Assembly (NCBI GenBank): GCA_963828505.1
Contig: CAWHFM010000005.1
Location: 222,690 to 286,689 of the forward strand
Reading direction: 5' to 3'
Length of the DNA stretch: 64,000 nucleotides
Source: Bog-473 sp963828505
GTDB lineage: Bacteria > Actinomycetota > Acidimicrobiia > Acidimicrobiales > RAAP-2
Shown piece after piece: positions 53,391 through 62,673 of this stretch (the first letter of the stretch is position 1; each line of letters begins with the position of its first letter). The notes below the pieces were generated by a model. It did no database searches. It was not told where the DNA came from and saw nothing but the letters and a program-made list of their open reading frames with translations. The position numbers and the translations under genes were made by a program.

Positions 53391-54704
53391 GTGACCACAG
53401 CACTGTCTGAGCGCGTCGCGCGAGCCGGCAAATCGGGGTATTACTTTGTGGCCTACGCGATGCGCTCGGGCAGCACGGCCGTCTGCCACGATCTCGAGCG
53501 CCTTGGCCTTGGGGATCCCCACGAGTGCTTCCAGGAAAATAACTACGTGGGGCGACGGGCGTCCGAGTACATCGTCGAGAAGGTGAACGATTCGCGGGGT
53601 CAAGTCTTCGGCTTCAAGGCAACCTGGGACCAGGCGGAGGCGCTCTGCCGCACCCTTGAAGCGCAAGGTGAGCCCGTCCCCGGAATGGACCTGCGCAACG
53701 TGTTTCCGGGACTGCGGATCGTCCACCTTTTACGCCGCGACAAGGTACGGCAGGCGATCTCCTTGTGGCGCGCAGCCACCTCGGGCATGTGGCACATTCC
53801 AGATAACGCAGGCACGCAGGCGGGTCGTCCCGACTACGACTTCGAGGCGCTTCTGTGGCATTTCGCCGGCGTGATGTGCGACGACTGGATGTGGATCCAT
53901 CACTTCGCTCGGACGCGGGGTGACGTCCTCACCGTCGTGTACGAGGACTACGTTGCTGACCCTGCCGCGACGATCGAGCGCATCTGCAAGCACATCGGCG
54001 CGCGGCCCACGCCTGTTGGCGGCGAGTGGGTCGACCGACCGCGGATCATGCGCGACGAGTGGACCGACCAGATCGCCGAGCGCTTCCTCGCGGACGTCCG
54101 TGCTCCGCGGCCGCTGGGAACGGTCGCGCATGCCGCCCGTACTTACTGGGAACATGCTGATCTACGGGGCTACCTCGGCCGCATCGCCGAAATGGGTGGG
54201 CGCCTTGTCGACGCGTGTGACGTCTCAGCCGGGTACGGGCTCATGTCGGTTGTGCTACGGGAGTCATGCTCCAATGTCGTAGCATACGAGCGTGATACCG
54301 AGCTGGTAGCTGCTGGCCGAGTACAGTATTCGCCAGAGGTGCGATTCGTCGGAGTGGACGACCTCTGGGCGCTTCCAGCCGCTGACTCGAGCTTCGATTT
54401 AGTGCTTCTCTTCACGGTGCTTCAGGCAGTTGAGGAGGAGTGCATGGCGCGTGTGGTCGCGGAGGTTCAGCGCATGGTGAGGCCAGGTGGATTCGTACTC
54501 TTGTGCGAAGAAACCGATCCAGAGTACTTCTGGCGAGATACGCGGAGGGCAAACGGAGGCTTCACCATCGGACGCACGGTCGCCACCTATGAGGCGGCAT
54601 TCGCACCGATGGAACTGGTAGCGACGTCGGCTCGTAGAGTCGAGCGGAGATATCCGCGCCCGAACGTGGGCAGCTACATGCTCCTGCGCGCGCCAGCTCG
54701 ATAG
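53391..54704 (+). CDS. Stf0-type sulfotransferase fused to a SAM methyltransferase
   Basis: A 437-residue fusion. Residues about 14-250 match Stf0-type sulfotransferases: the PAPS 5'-phosphosulfate loop AMRSGST (23-29), GDPHECFQ (41-48), FGFKATWDQ (73-81), the 3'-phosphate loop RRDKVRQAIS (115-124) and VYEDYVADP (183-191). Residues about 270-437 are a class I methyltransferase: LVDACDVSAGYGLMSVVL as motif I, AYERD, a FDLVLLFTVLQ post-I block and VRPGGFVLLCEE. Stf0 of mycobacteria sulfates trehalose at O2. A combined sulfation and methylation of a surface sugar is the natural guess, not proven. The GTG at 53391 matches the family start better than the upstream ATG at 53184. Confidence 0.85.
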   Translation: MTTALSERVARAGKSGYYFVAYAMRSGSTAVCHDLERLGLGDPHECFQENNYVGRRASEYIVEKVNDSRGQVFGFKATWDQAEALCRTLEAQGEPVPGMDLRNVFPGLRIVHLLRRDKVRQAISLWRAATSGMWHIPDNAGTQAGRPDYDFEALLWHFAGVMCDDWMWIHHFARTRGDVLTVVYEDYVADPAATIERICKHIGARPTPVGGEWVDRPRIMRDEWTDQIAERFLADVRAPRPLGTVAHAARTYWEHADLRGYLGRIAEMGGRLVDACDVSAGYGLMSVVLRESCSNVVAYERDTELVAAGRVQYSPEVRFVGVDDLWALPAADSSFDLVLLFTVLQAVEEECMARVVAEVQRMVRPGGFVLLCEETDPEYFWRDTRRANGGFTIGRTVATYEAAFAPMELVATSARRVERRYPRPNVGSYMLLRAPAR

Positions 54705-55057
54705 GAGAGCTGCAGACGTGAACGTGAACATCGGCGCAATCTCGGGCCCTCACCGGCCTGAAGTTGCCGTTGGCGAGACTCGAGCCAGATGGATCGGGTG
54801 GGATTCCAGGCCGAGATCGAGGCTGCCGCGAACCTCCATGCCCCTTGACTGCGTGGTGGACGTCACCGGCGAGATCGGCGCTGCCACACTGCTGGGTCGT
54901 GCTGTCGGCCGACCTACGGCATACCCTCGTCGAGGCGCGCTTCGCGTCGTCGATGTTTGCGCTGACCATCGTCTCTTCGCCGTCGGGTGGACGACATTCA
55001 CCGGGTGCGAACGGTGAGGCCACGCGCAAGGTTCCTCTGAGTTAAAGGGCGGCTTGT
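54705..55057. other. 353-base debris region
   Basis: No gene was recognised. Around 54770-54835 the sequence resembles 52468-52545: both read DRVG followed by a Q-x-E-I block and then diverge, about three quarters identical by eye. This suggests that another small segment exists here in two decayed copies. Nothing else stands out. Confidence 0.4.
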
Positions 55058-55546
55058 ATCCCGGGCATCGACCGGCGCCCGGCCGATGGGATCATCGCTG
55101 AGATTGGTGTCGACATGAGCCGTTTCCCTACAGCCCATCACCTCGCCTCGTGGGCGGGCATGTGCCCGGGCCAGCACGAGTCGGCGGGCAAGAGCCGGAC
55201 GGGGCGCGCCCGCCACGGCGACACATGGCTGCAGCGCCAACTCGCCGTCGCAGCCATGGCCGCGGCGCGGGACAAGGACAGCTACTTCGCCGCCCAGTAC
55301 GCACAGCTCGTGCGCCGCCGGGGCAAGGCCAAGGCCCGCAAGGCCGTCGGCCATTCGCTCCTCGCGGTGATCTGGCACATGCTCAGCACGGGTGAGCTCT
55401 ACAACGAGCTCGGACACGACTGGTTCGAAAAGCGCAACAGCCCCGAGCGCCGTGCCCGCCGTCACCTCGCCGAGCTCGGCGCTCTCGGATGGCAGCTCAC
55501 CTCCACCCCGGAGGGGATCATCCTGGCGCCACCACGTGCCGCGTAA
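55058..55546 (+). pseudogene. IS110-family transposase, C-terminal fragment
   Basis: An open frame of about 162 codons starts at IPGIDRRPADGIIAEIGVDM and contains FPTAHHLASWAGMCPGQHES, a Lys/Arg-rich GKSRTGRARHG block, AVAAMAAARDKDSYFAAQY and the serine-bearing VGHSLLAVIWHML helix. These are the IS116/IS110/IS902 C-terminal domain. The N-terminal DEDD catalytic domain is absent. It marks the right edge of the rearranged zone, just before intact capA. Confidence 0.85.
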
Positions 55547-55607
55547 CTTGCCCCGGGTTTTTCACCCCAGGATCTCCCCGTCGGGGACCCCCAGCGGCAC
55601 CTAGTCT

Positions 55608-56933
55608 TTGGTCACGACGCCGGCCCAGCTCTTAGAACGCAACGACGCGCAGCCCCACGCGCTCGCCGAGCCGATGCCGTCAGCCGGGCGTCCACCCGCG
55701 CTCACTTCCCGGAAAGTCAAGCGCAACCGACGCCTCTGGCTTGCCGGGTTGGTGTTGCTGTCGCTCGCTCTGGCCTTCGTGATCACCCGCGGCAGCGGTC
55801 GTCCCGCCGCCACGGGCCGGAACCGGAACAGCCGCGGGCACCACCAGGCCCCGCCGCCGCACCTCGCCGGCAACCCGCGCCTGGACCCCGACTGGCAGGG
55901 CGATGGCCAACCGGTGACGTTCGCGTTCGGGGGCGACGTGCACTTCCCCGTCGGCACCAACCTGGGGGACCGACTGGCCGCGGACCCGTCCACCGCGCTC
56001 GGACCGACCGTGCCTCAGCTCCTCTCGGGCGCCAACCTGTCCATGGTCAACTTCGAGTCGGCCATGACGGCCGACGGGAGCTGTCCTGATGCCCAACCGA
56101 AGCAGTACGTGTTCTATGCACCTCCGTCTGCCGTCGGCGCGTTCCAGGGCGCCGGCGTCACCCTCATCACCGAGGCCAACAACCACGGCGAGGACTGCGG
56201 TCCGCCCGGCCTCCAGACGGCCCTCACCACCCGCGCCCAGACCGGCTACACCATCCTCGGCATCGGAGGGAACGCGGCGCAGGCCTTCACCCCGTACACC
56301 ACGACCATTAGGGGGGAGCGCATCGCCATCATCGCCGCCACGCAGGTGATCGACTCCGACCTCCAGACGGCGTGGACGGCCACCGCGACCCAGGCGGGCC
56401 TGGCCTCGGCCTACGACGTCACCGACCTGGTGGCCGCGGTGGAGGCGGCTCGTCGGACCGCCGACACGGTGATCGTGTACCTGCACTGGGGCACCGAGCT
56501 CGACCCGTGCCCCAACCCGCTGCAAGAGCCGCTCGCTCAGGCGTTGGTGAAGGCGGGGGCGGACATCGTGGTGGGGACGCACGCGCACGTCCTCCTGGGC
56601 GGGGGCTACCTCGGTTCGGCTTACGTCGATTATGGCCTGGGCAACTTCGCCTTCTACGACAACTCTCCGCCGGAGAACGCCAGCGGTTCGCTCGTCGTCA
56701 CCGCCACGGGGCGGCACATCGACGCGGTGACCTGGCGGCCGGCCGAGATCGTCGACGACCTCCCCCAGCCTCTGGCGGGCGACGCCGCCACCCAGGCGCT
56801 GGCAGCGTGGAACCAGGCCCGGGCCTGCACCGACGTCGCCACCACACCCGCCGCTCCGCTGGCCACGGCCGAGTCGGAGACGGCCCCCGTGCCGGCGTCC
56901 ACAGCCGCCGCCCTGTCCGTCGACTCGGGCTGA
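55608..56933 (+). CDS. CapA-family poly-gamma-glutamate-type metallophosphatase-like protein
   Basis: A 441-residue membrane-anchored CapA-like protein. One membrane helix lies at about 43-60. The extracytoplasmic domain has the calcineurin-like motifs FGGDVHF, NFESAMT, NNHGEDCG, LHWGTE and GTHAHVLLGGG, with the Asp, Asn and His ligands in place. In Bacillus, CapA takes part in poly-gamma-glutamate synthesis and export; in actinobacteria the role is undetermined. The frame opens at the TTG at 55608, but ATG at 55674 is a reasonable alternative. An internal 395-bp fragment is duplicated at 52562-52956. The hydrolase gene follows after 87 bases. Confidence 0.85.
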   Translation: MVTTPAQLLERNDAQPHALAEPMPSAGRPPALTSRKVKRNRRLWLAGLVLLSLALAFVITRGSGRPAATGRNRNSRGHHQAPPPHLAGNPRLDPDWQGDGQPVTFAFGGDVHFPVGTNLGDRLAADPSTALGPTVPQLLSGANLSMVNFESAMTADGSCPDAQPKQYVFYAPPSAVGAFQGAGVTLITEANNHGEDCGPPGLQTALTTRAQTGYTILGIGGNAAQAFTPYTTTIRGERIAIIAATQVIDSDLQTAWTATATQAGLASAYDVTDLVAAVEAARRTADTVIVYLHWGTELDPCPNPLQEPLAQALVKAGADIVVGTHAHVLLGGGYLGSAYVDYGLGNFAFYDNSPPENASGSLVVTATGRHIDAVTWRPAEIVDDLPQPLAGDAATQALAAWNQARACTDVATTPAAPLATAESETAPVPASTAAALSVDSG

Positions 56934-57020
56934 CCCGGTCGCCGACCTCTCCGCGGCACGCCGACGGGATGGTGCCCGTCTCCGGGGCGGGATGGCACAC
57001 CAGGGGCTAGACAGGGTGCC

Positions 57021-57860
57021 ATGACGCTCACCGACGCATCGCGGACCCTCCCCGTCAACGGCGTGGACCTGGCCTGGTCGGAGCACGGGACCGGCGGGAA
57101 AACCCTCGTCCTGTGCCACGGCTTCACCGGATCGTCGTACGACTTCGCGCTCGAGGTCGACGGACTCGCGAGGCGCCGCCGCGTCGTGACCCTCGACCAG
57201 AGGGGGCACGGGCACTCGACCAAGACGGGCACGCTCGAGGGCTACACGATTCAGCAGTTGGCCTCCGACCTGGCCGGCTTCCTCGACGCGGTAGCCGGCG
57301 GCCCCGTCGACCTCCTCGGGCACTCCATGGGGGGCCGCGTGGCCGTAACCCTGGTGCTGGAACGGCCCGAGCTGGTCCGCTCGCTCATCCTGATGGACAC
57401 CAGCGCCTGGTCGTTCGTACCCGACGACGAAGGCGTCAGCGACCTGGTGCGCGCCTTCTTCGACGGCTTCGACCCGTCCGCCGGCACTCCGGAGCAGTGG
57501 GGTATGCGTGGCCCGGAGGACGATCTCATCGCCGCCGTCGTGCCTGCGTCGTGGCAGCAGGAGAAGGACGTGATCCAGGCCGGCACGGATCCCTATGCGA
57601 TCAAAGGTCTCGGCGGCGAGATCCTGGCCCACGACGAGGGGCCCGCGTCCCTGCGACCGCGACTGGCCGAGATCGTCTGCCCGACGACCGTCATCGCCGG
57701 CGAGCACGACCACCCCATGGTCGATCAGGCGCCGGCGCTGGCGGCCGAGGTGGCCAACGGGCGCACGACGGTGATCGCCGGCGCCTTCCACTCGCCGCAG
57801 CTCACGCATCCCGACGAGTGGCGCGCCGCGGTCGAGGCGCACCTCGAGTGGACGGCATGA
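57021..57860 (+). CDS. alpha/beta hydrolase
   Basis: A 279-residue serine hydrolase. HGFTGSSYDF is the oxyanion region, LDQRGHGHS follows, the nucleophile elbow is GHSMGG, and VIAGEHDHPM and the late AFHSPQLTHP supply the acid and histidine. The protein is of the family containing esterases, lactonases and 3-oxoadipate enol-lactonase-like enzymes; the substrate is unknown. The ATG at 57021 is fixed by the family N-terminus. It overlaps the aldo/keto reductase start by four bases (ATGA). Its first 115 bases recur, slightly diverged and interrupted by a stop, at 53007-53121. Confidence 0.88.
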   Translation: MTLTDASRTLPVNGVDLAWSEHGTGGKTLVLCHGFTGSSYDFALEVDGLARRRRVVTLDQRGHGHSTKTGTLEGYTIQQLASDLAGFLDAVAGGPVDLLGHSMGGRVAVTLVLERPELVRSLILMDTSAWSFVPDDEGVSDLVRAFFDGFDPSAGTPEQWGMRGPEDDLIAAVVPASWQQEKDVIQAGTDPYAIKGLGGEILAHDEGPASLRPRLAEIVCPTTVIAGEHDHPMVDQAPALAAEVANGRTTVIAGAFHSPQLTHPDEWRAAVEAHLEWTA

Positions 57861-58864
57861 GCGACACCGCGCCCCCGCAGGCGAGCGACCGCATCGCGCT
57901 CGCCGGGTCCGATGTCTCGGTCCCGCCGCTCGGGGTCGGGACCTGGGCCTGGGGCGACAAGGGGACCTGGGGCATGGGGGGCTACGACACGTCCTTCACC
58001 GAGGACACCGTCGCCGAGGCCTGGGACGCCTGCATCGAGTCCGGCGTCGTGCTCTTCGACACGGCCGAGGTCTACGGCGGCGGCGAGAGCGAGCGCATCA
58101 TCGGGCGCATGATGGCGCGGGATCCATCGGTGCGCGACCGGGTGGTCATCGCATCGAAGTTCATGCCCAGCCCGTGGAAGGTCAACGTGAAGGCGGCGCT
58201 GGTGTCGGCCGCCAGGCGTTCGGCCGGACGTCTCGGGATCGAGAGCATCGACCTCTACCAGATTCACGGTCCGATCTCCCTCAGGTCCCACGACGTGCTG
58301 GCGGAGGGGCTGGCGGCCGCGCACGCCGAGGGCCTGGTCAAGGCCGTCGGGGTCTCCAACTACTCGGCCAAGGAGATCGGGTCCATGGACGCCGCGCTGC
58401 GCCGCCGGGGCCTGCGGCTCGCCACCAACCAGGTCGAGTTCTCGCTCCTGCGGGCCATGCCCGAGCGCGGCGGCCTGATCTCGGCCTGTGCCGAGCTCGG
58501 GGTGGTCGTGCTGGACTACTCGCCGATCGGACAGGGCCGCCTCACCGGCAAGTACTCCGCCGCCAACCCGCCGCCGGGCCGCCGCACCTTTTCTGCCCAT
58601 CCGATGACCGAGGTGGACGCCGTCGTCTCGGTGCTGCGCCGGGTCGGGGAGGCGCACGAGGGCCGCAGCCCGAGCCAGGTGGCCCTGGCCTGGCTGATCG
58701 CCAAGGGCACGGTGCCTATCCCGGGGGCCAAGAACCGGGCCCAGGCGCAGGACAACGCCGGCGCGCTGGGCTGGCGCCTGAGCGACCAGGAGATGGCCGC
58801 GCTCGACGCCGTGGCGCTCTACGGGAAGCGGGGGCTCTCGCAGCGCGTCTGGCAACACGGCTGA
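57857..58864 (+). CDS. aldo/keto reductase
   Basis: A 335-residue TIM-barrel NADPH-dependent oxidoreductase. Tetrad residues can be placed: Asp and Tyr in LFDTAEVYGGGESE, Lys in VIASKF and His in YQIHGP. The cofactor-binding C-terminus has IPGAKNRAQAQDN. It falls in the group close to plant pyridoxal reductase-like and Tas-like AKRs. The substrate is not predictable. The ATG overlaps the preceding hydrolase stop, so these two are an operon. Confidence 0.9.
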   Translation: MSDTAPPQASDRIALAGSDVSVPPLGVGTWAWGDKGTWGMGGYDTSFTEDTVAEAWDACIESGVVLFDTAEVYGGGESERIIGRMMARDPSVRDRVVIASKFMPSPWKVNVKAALVSAARRSAGRLGIESIDLYQIHGPISLRSHDVLAEGLAAAHAEGLVKAVGVSNYSAKEIGSMDAALRRRGLRLATNQVEFSLLRAMPERGGLISACAELGVVVLDYSPIGQGRLTGKYSAANPPPGRRTFSAHPMTEVDAVVSVLRRVGEAHEGRSPSQVALAWLIAKGTVPIPGAKNRAQAQDNAGALGWRLSDQEMAALDAVALYGKRGLSQRVWQHG

Positions 58865-58886
58865 ACCCGGCGGTACCGTCGCGGGA

Positions 58887-59849
58887 GTGATCGCCGCGCT
58901 CTTCGACGCGCCGCTCCCGCCGTTGTCCGGCCGGCAGTTGTTCTCCACCCAGTTCGACTTGGTCCCGGTGGCCCTGATCCTGGCCGCTCTGGTGCTCTAC
59001 CTCTGGGGTGTCCGGCGTAACAACGCGCTGCACCCACGGCACCCGTGGTCGGCCGGGCGGACGGCGGCGTGGATCGGCGTGCTCGCCACGACGGGCTTCT
59101 CAATCTTCAGCTTCGTCGGCGTCTACGACGGCGAGCTGTTCTGGGACCACATGCTCCAGCACCTCCTGCTCATCATGGTGGCGGCGCCGCTCTTCGCCAT
59201 CGCCTCGCCCCTGGACCTGGCCTGGCGCGCCACGACCGGACCTTCCCACGTCGCCGTCACGGAGTTGTTGCGTTCTGCTCCGGCGAAGTTCTTCGGCCAC
59301 CCGATCGTGGCCTTCGTGCTCTACGCCGTGGTGATACCGATCAGCCATTTGACGAGCTGGTACAACCTCACCCTCGAGCGCGAGAGCATCCACAACGCCG
59401 AGCACCTGGTGTTCCTCGTCGTCGGCTACCTGTTCTGGCGCCAGATCTTCGGCGTGGACCCCAATTGCTACCGGCTCCACCCCGCGCTGCAGTTCTTCTA
59501 CCTCTTCCTCGCCATCCCCATCGACACCTTCACCGGGCTGTCGCTCTCCGGAGCGACGCATGAGCTCTTCCCCGCCTACTACGCCACCCATCGGGATTGG
59601 GGTCCGTCCTACGTCGTGGACCTCCACGTGGGGGGAGACATCATGTGGGTGGTGGGCGACACGTTGATGTTGTGGCCCATGATCCCCGTCGCGCTGCGTT
59701 GGATGCACATGGATGAGCGCAAAGCCGTCCGCGTCGACCGCGAACTCGACGCCCAGGCCGCGCTCGGCCAGCACCGACGAGACCGGAGAGGAGATCAGCC
59801 CCCGAGGTCCATGAGCTCGATGCGCACGCCGTCGGGGTCGGTGCAGTAG
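58887..59849 (+). CDS. CtaG-type cytochrome c oxidase assembly protein
   Basis: A 320-residue membrane protein of the Caa3_CtaG family. About six or seven helices are visible, with the conserved FWDHMLQHLLLIMVAAPL block and HNAEHLVFLVVGYLFWRQIFG, both rich in His residues that may handle copper for CuB insertion into cytochrome oxidase. The C-terminal 50 residues are charged and poorly conserved, and the last 55 bases overlap the convergent VOC gene, so the true end may be earlier in evolution but the frame is open to 59849. The GTG at 58887 is 22 bases after the aldo/keto reductase stop. Confidence 0.88.
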   Translation: MIAALFDAPLPPLSGRQLFSTQFDLVPVALILAALVLYLWGVRRNNALHPRHPWSAGRTAAWIGVLATTGFSIFSFVGVYDGELFWDHMLQHLLLIMVAAPLFAIASPLDLAWRATTGPSHVAVTELLRSAPAKFFGHPIVAFVLYAVVIPISHLTSWYNLTLERESIHNAEHLVFLVVGYLFWRQIFGVDPNCYRLHPALQFFYLFLAIPIDTFTGLSLSGATHELFPAYYATHRDWGPSYVVDLHVGGDIMWVVGDTLMLWPMIPVALRWMHMDERKAVRVDRELDAQAALGQHRRDRRGDQPPRSMSSMRTPSGSVQ

Positions 59850-60247
59850 ACGAAATCCAGCTCGGATCCGCCGAGGTCGATGACCGTCCGGCTCGACTCG
59901 ACCACGGTGCCGCCCAGGTCCACGATGCGCTCGACCGTGGCCGCCACGTTGCGAACCCGGAACGACAGGTGGGTCAGCCCCAGCTGGTTGACGGCGCGTC
60001 GCTGCCTGTCGCCGAAGGCGACCGGCTCCGAGAAGCACAGGAGCTCCATGGCCGTGCTGCCGCGGCGGACGAACTGCGAGGTCAGCTCCACGTCCGCGAA
60101 GTCCATGAGCGCGGCGAACTCCGACCCGATGGCGTGCGACTCCGCCTTCTCGAATCCGAGAGCCTCGCAGTAGAAGCGCACGGACCGCTCCAGGTCGCCG
60201 ACGCAGATGCCGAGGTGGGAGAAGGCAGGTTCGTGGTCTTCGGGCAC
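59795..60247 (-). CDS. VOC/glyoxalase superfamily protein
   Basis: A 150-residue protein with two VOC half-sites. The metal ligands are in place: His in FSHLGICV, Glu in AMELLCF, His in LTHLSF and Glu in VRIELMDL. It resembles both lactoylglutathione lyases and methylmalonyl-CoA epimerases. It is divergent from a methylmalonyl-CoA mutase gene 56 bases away, which makes an epimerase role attractive, but sequence alone does not decide. The GTG at 60247 gives a normal start; the longer frame to 60310 runs into the mutase start. Confidence 0.75.
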   Translation of the reverse strand: MPEDHEPAFSHLGICVGDLERSVRFYCEALGFEKAESHAIGSEFAALMDFADVELTSQFVRRGSTAMELLCFSEPVAFGDRQRRAVNQLGLTHLSFRVRNVAATVERIVDLGGTVVESSRTVIDLGGSELDFVYCTDPDGVRIELMDLGG

Positions 60248-60303
60248 GGTCGTAGTCTGCCCTGTATGGCCCTTGCGCCCCGATCCTCCGTAGGCTCGTA
60301 GCC

Positions 60304-61908
60304 GTGACACCGGAAAAGAGCACCCAGGGCGGGCCCGAGCGAGCGACGGATTCGGGCATTGCCGTCCACCCCGTCTACCGTCCCGCCGACCTGGACGGAT
60401 GGGACGCGTCGACCCAGCTCGGGGAGCCGGGCGCCTATCCCTACACCCGGGGCGTCCACGCCGAGATGTACCGCTCCAAGCTCTGGACGATGCGCCAGTA
60501 CGCCGGTTTCGGCTCGGCCGAGGCGACCAACGAACGCTTCAAGTTCCTGCTCGAGGCGGGCCAGACGGGACTGTCGTGCGCCTTCGACCTCCCCACCCAG
60601 ATGGGCTACGACTCGGACCACCCGCGGGCCGAGGGCGAGGTGGGGAAGGTGGGCGTGGCCATCGACTCGGTGGAGGACATGCGGCTGCTCATGGCTGACC
60701 TCCCCATGGACAAGGTCACGACGTCCATGACCATCAACGCCACCGGCGCCATCCTGCTGCTGCTCTACCAGTTGGTGGCCGAGGAGCACGGAGTGCCGGG
60801 GGAGAAGGTCCGTGGCACCATCCAGAACGACATCTTGAAGGAGTACATCGCCCGGGGGACTTACATCTACCCGCCCCGGCCGTCGATGCGCCTCATCGTC
60901 GACACGTTCGCCTACTGCGCCGCCAACCTCCCCAGCTGGAACACCATCTCCATCTCGGGTTACCACATCCGCGAAGCCGGCTCGACCGCGGTCCAGGAGA
61001 TCGCCTTCACCATCGCCAACGGCATCGCCTACGTGGAAGCCGCGATCGCGGCGGGAATGGAGGTCGACCAGTTCGCGCCGCGCCTCTCGTTCTTCTGGAA
61101 CGCGCACAACAACCTCTTCGAGGAGGTGGCCAAGTACCGCGCCGCGCGGCGCATGTGGGCCCGCATCATGACCGATCGCTTCGGGGCGAAGGACGACCGC
61201 TCCAAGATGCTGCGGTTCCACACCCAGACGGGCGGTTCGACACTCACGGCCCAGCAGCCCGAGAACAACATCGTTCGGGTCACCGTACAGTCGCTGGCGG
61301 CCGCCTTGGGCGGCACCCAGAGCCTGCACACCAACGGCTTTGACGAGGCTCTCGGCCTGCCCACGACGCGTGCGGCGAAGATCGCCCTACGCACCCAGCA
61401 GATCGTCGGCTACGAGTCGGGGCTCGCCGATACGGTGGACCCGTTGGCCGGGTCGTACTTCGTCGAGTCCTTGACCGACCAGGTCGAGGCCGCGGCCATC
61501 GACTACCTCGAGCGCATCGAGCAGATGGGCGGCGCCGTGGCGGCCATCGAGGCCCGCTTCATGCAAGAGGAGATCGAGGCGGCCGCATACAGCTTCGCCA
61601 AGGTGGTGGACGACGGCGAGAAGGTCGTCGTCGGCGTCAACCGGTTCACCGACGTCGAGAACGAGACCACGGAGGTCTTCCCGATCGACGTGAAGCTCCA
61701 ACAGCTCCAGATCGACCGGACACGCCGTGTGCGCGCCGAGCGTGACCAGGCTGCGGTGGACCGTGCTCTGGCCGAAGTGGCCGAGACGGCGCGTGGCGAG
61801 GGCAACCTTCTCGTCCCGATGAAGGCGGCGCTCAAGGAGATGGCGACGTTGGGCGAGGTGTCCGACGTCCTGCGGGCCGAATTCGGCGTGTACCAGCCCG
61901 GGGGTTGA
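60304..61908 (+). CDS. methylmalonyl-CoA mutase large (catalytic) subunit
   Basis: A 534-residue TIM-barrel catalytic subunit of a coenzyme B12-dependent acyl-CoA mutase. WTMRQYAGFGSAEATN, GTIQNDILKEY, SISGYHIREAGS and TQSLHTNGFDEAL are all conserved. Tyr66 and Arg184 sit exactly 118 residues apart, at the positions that are Tyr89/Arg207 in methylmalonyl-CoA mutase and Phe/Gln in isobutyryl-CoA mutase. Methylmalonyl-CoA is therefore the expected substrate. No cobalamin-binding domain is attached; it must come from a small subunit encoded elsewhere. PduO at 40.9 kb would supply the cofactor. Confidence 0.92.
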   Translation: MTPEKSTQGGPERATDSGIAVHPVYRPADLDGWDASTQLGEPGAYPYTRGVHAEMYRSKLWTMRQYAGFGSAEATNERFKFLLEAGQTGLSCAFDLPTQMGYDSDHPRAEGEVGKVGVAIDSVEDMRLLMADLPMDKVTTSMTINATGAILLLLYQLVAEEHGVPGEKVRGTIQNDILKEYIARGTYIYPPRPSMRLIVDTFAYCAANLPSWNTISISGYHIREAGSTAVQEIAFTIANGIAYVEAAIAAGMEVDQFAPRLSFFWNAHNNLFEEVAKYRAARRMWARIMTDRFGAKDDRSKMLRFHTQTGGSTLTAQQPENNIVRVTVQSLAAALGGTQSLHTNGFDEALGLPTTRAAKIALRTQQIVGYESGLADTVDPLAGSYFVESLTDQVEAAAIDYLERIEQMGGAVAAIEARFMQEEIEAAAYSFAKVVDDGEKVVVGVNRFTDVENETTEVFPIDVKLQQLQIDRTRRVRAERDQAAVDRALAEVAETARGEGNLLVPMKAALKEMATLGEVSDVLRAEFGVYQPGG

Positions 61909-61911
61909 CGC

Positions 61912-62574
61912 GTGGCCCGGCCGGGCTCGTTCTGGCCGCTGTTCGATCTCGTCGTCAGGACCCCGATCCTCGAATGGCGCCTGCCGCGGGAGGATGAGTT
62001 CGCGGCGCTGATCGAGCTGGCCGACGTGGGCATCCACGACCCCGCGACCATGCCGTTCTTCTTTCCGTGGACCGACGCGGAGCCGTCGCGGCGGGCACGT
62101 GAGTCGGCGCAGTGGCTGTGGCGCCACCGCGCCAACTGGACGCCGGAGAAGTGGAACTTCACCGGGGTGGCGTTCGTCGACGGGCGACCGGTCGGCGTGC
62201 AGGACATCGGTGCGGAGCACTTCCGCGCCGTACGCTCCGTCGAGACCGGTTCATGGCTCGGGCTCGCCCATCAGGGCCGGGGTCTGGGACGGGAGATGCG
62301 GCAGGCCGCGCTCCACCTCGCCTTCGCCGGGTTGGGCGCGGAGGAGGCCCTGAGCGGGGCCTTCGAGGACAACGCCGCCTCCATCGCCACCTCGCGCTCG
62401 GTCGGGTACGAGGAGAACGGCCAGGCCCGGGGCCACCGGCGGGACGGCTCGGCCCGGACGCTCCGGTTCCGGATGGGTCGAGACGTATGGGAGCGGCGTC
62501 AGCGCGACGACATCGAGATCGAGGGCCTCGACCGGTGCCTCGACATGTTCGTGGGGGAGCACCCCGTGGGTTGA
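61912..62574 (+). CDS. GNAT family N-acetyltransferase
   Basis: A 220-residue acetyltransferase of the RimJ/RimL-like group. The acetyl-CoA loop is HQGRGLGREMRQAALHLAF (about 121-139) and the late EDNAASIATSRSVGYEENG (about 150-168) is the usual last strand and helix. The target, an N-terminus, amino acid or small amine, is unknown. The GTG start is 3 bases after the mutase stop, so the two genes are probably co-transcribed without an obvious shared pathway. Confidence 0.85.
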   Translation: MARPGSFWPLFDLVVRTPILEWRLPREDEFAALIELADVGIHDPATMPFFFPWTDAEPSRRARESAQWLWRHRANWTPEKWNFTGVAFVDGRPVGVQDIGAEHFRAVRSVETGSWLGLAHQGRGLGREMRQAALHLAFAGLGAEEALSGAFEDNAASIATSRSVGYEENGQARGHRRDGSARTLRFRMGRDVWERRQRDDIEIEGLDRCLDMFVGEHPVG

Positions 62575-62673
62575 CGTCCCGAGTGGGACGAGCTCAGAAG
62601 CGAGCTGCTCGTCTTCGGGATCTACCTGATGGCGAACGCCCTCGGCATCCGGGGCCGTAATCGCTCCGCCGGG

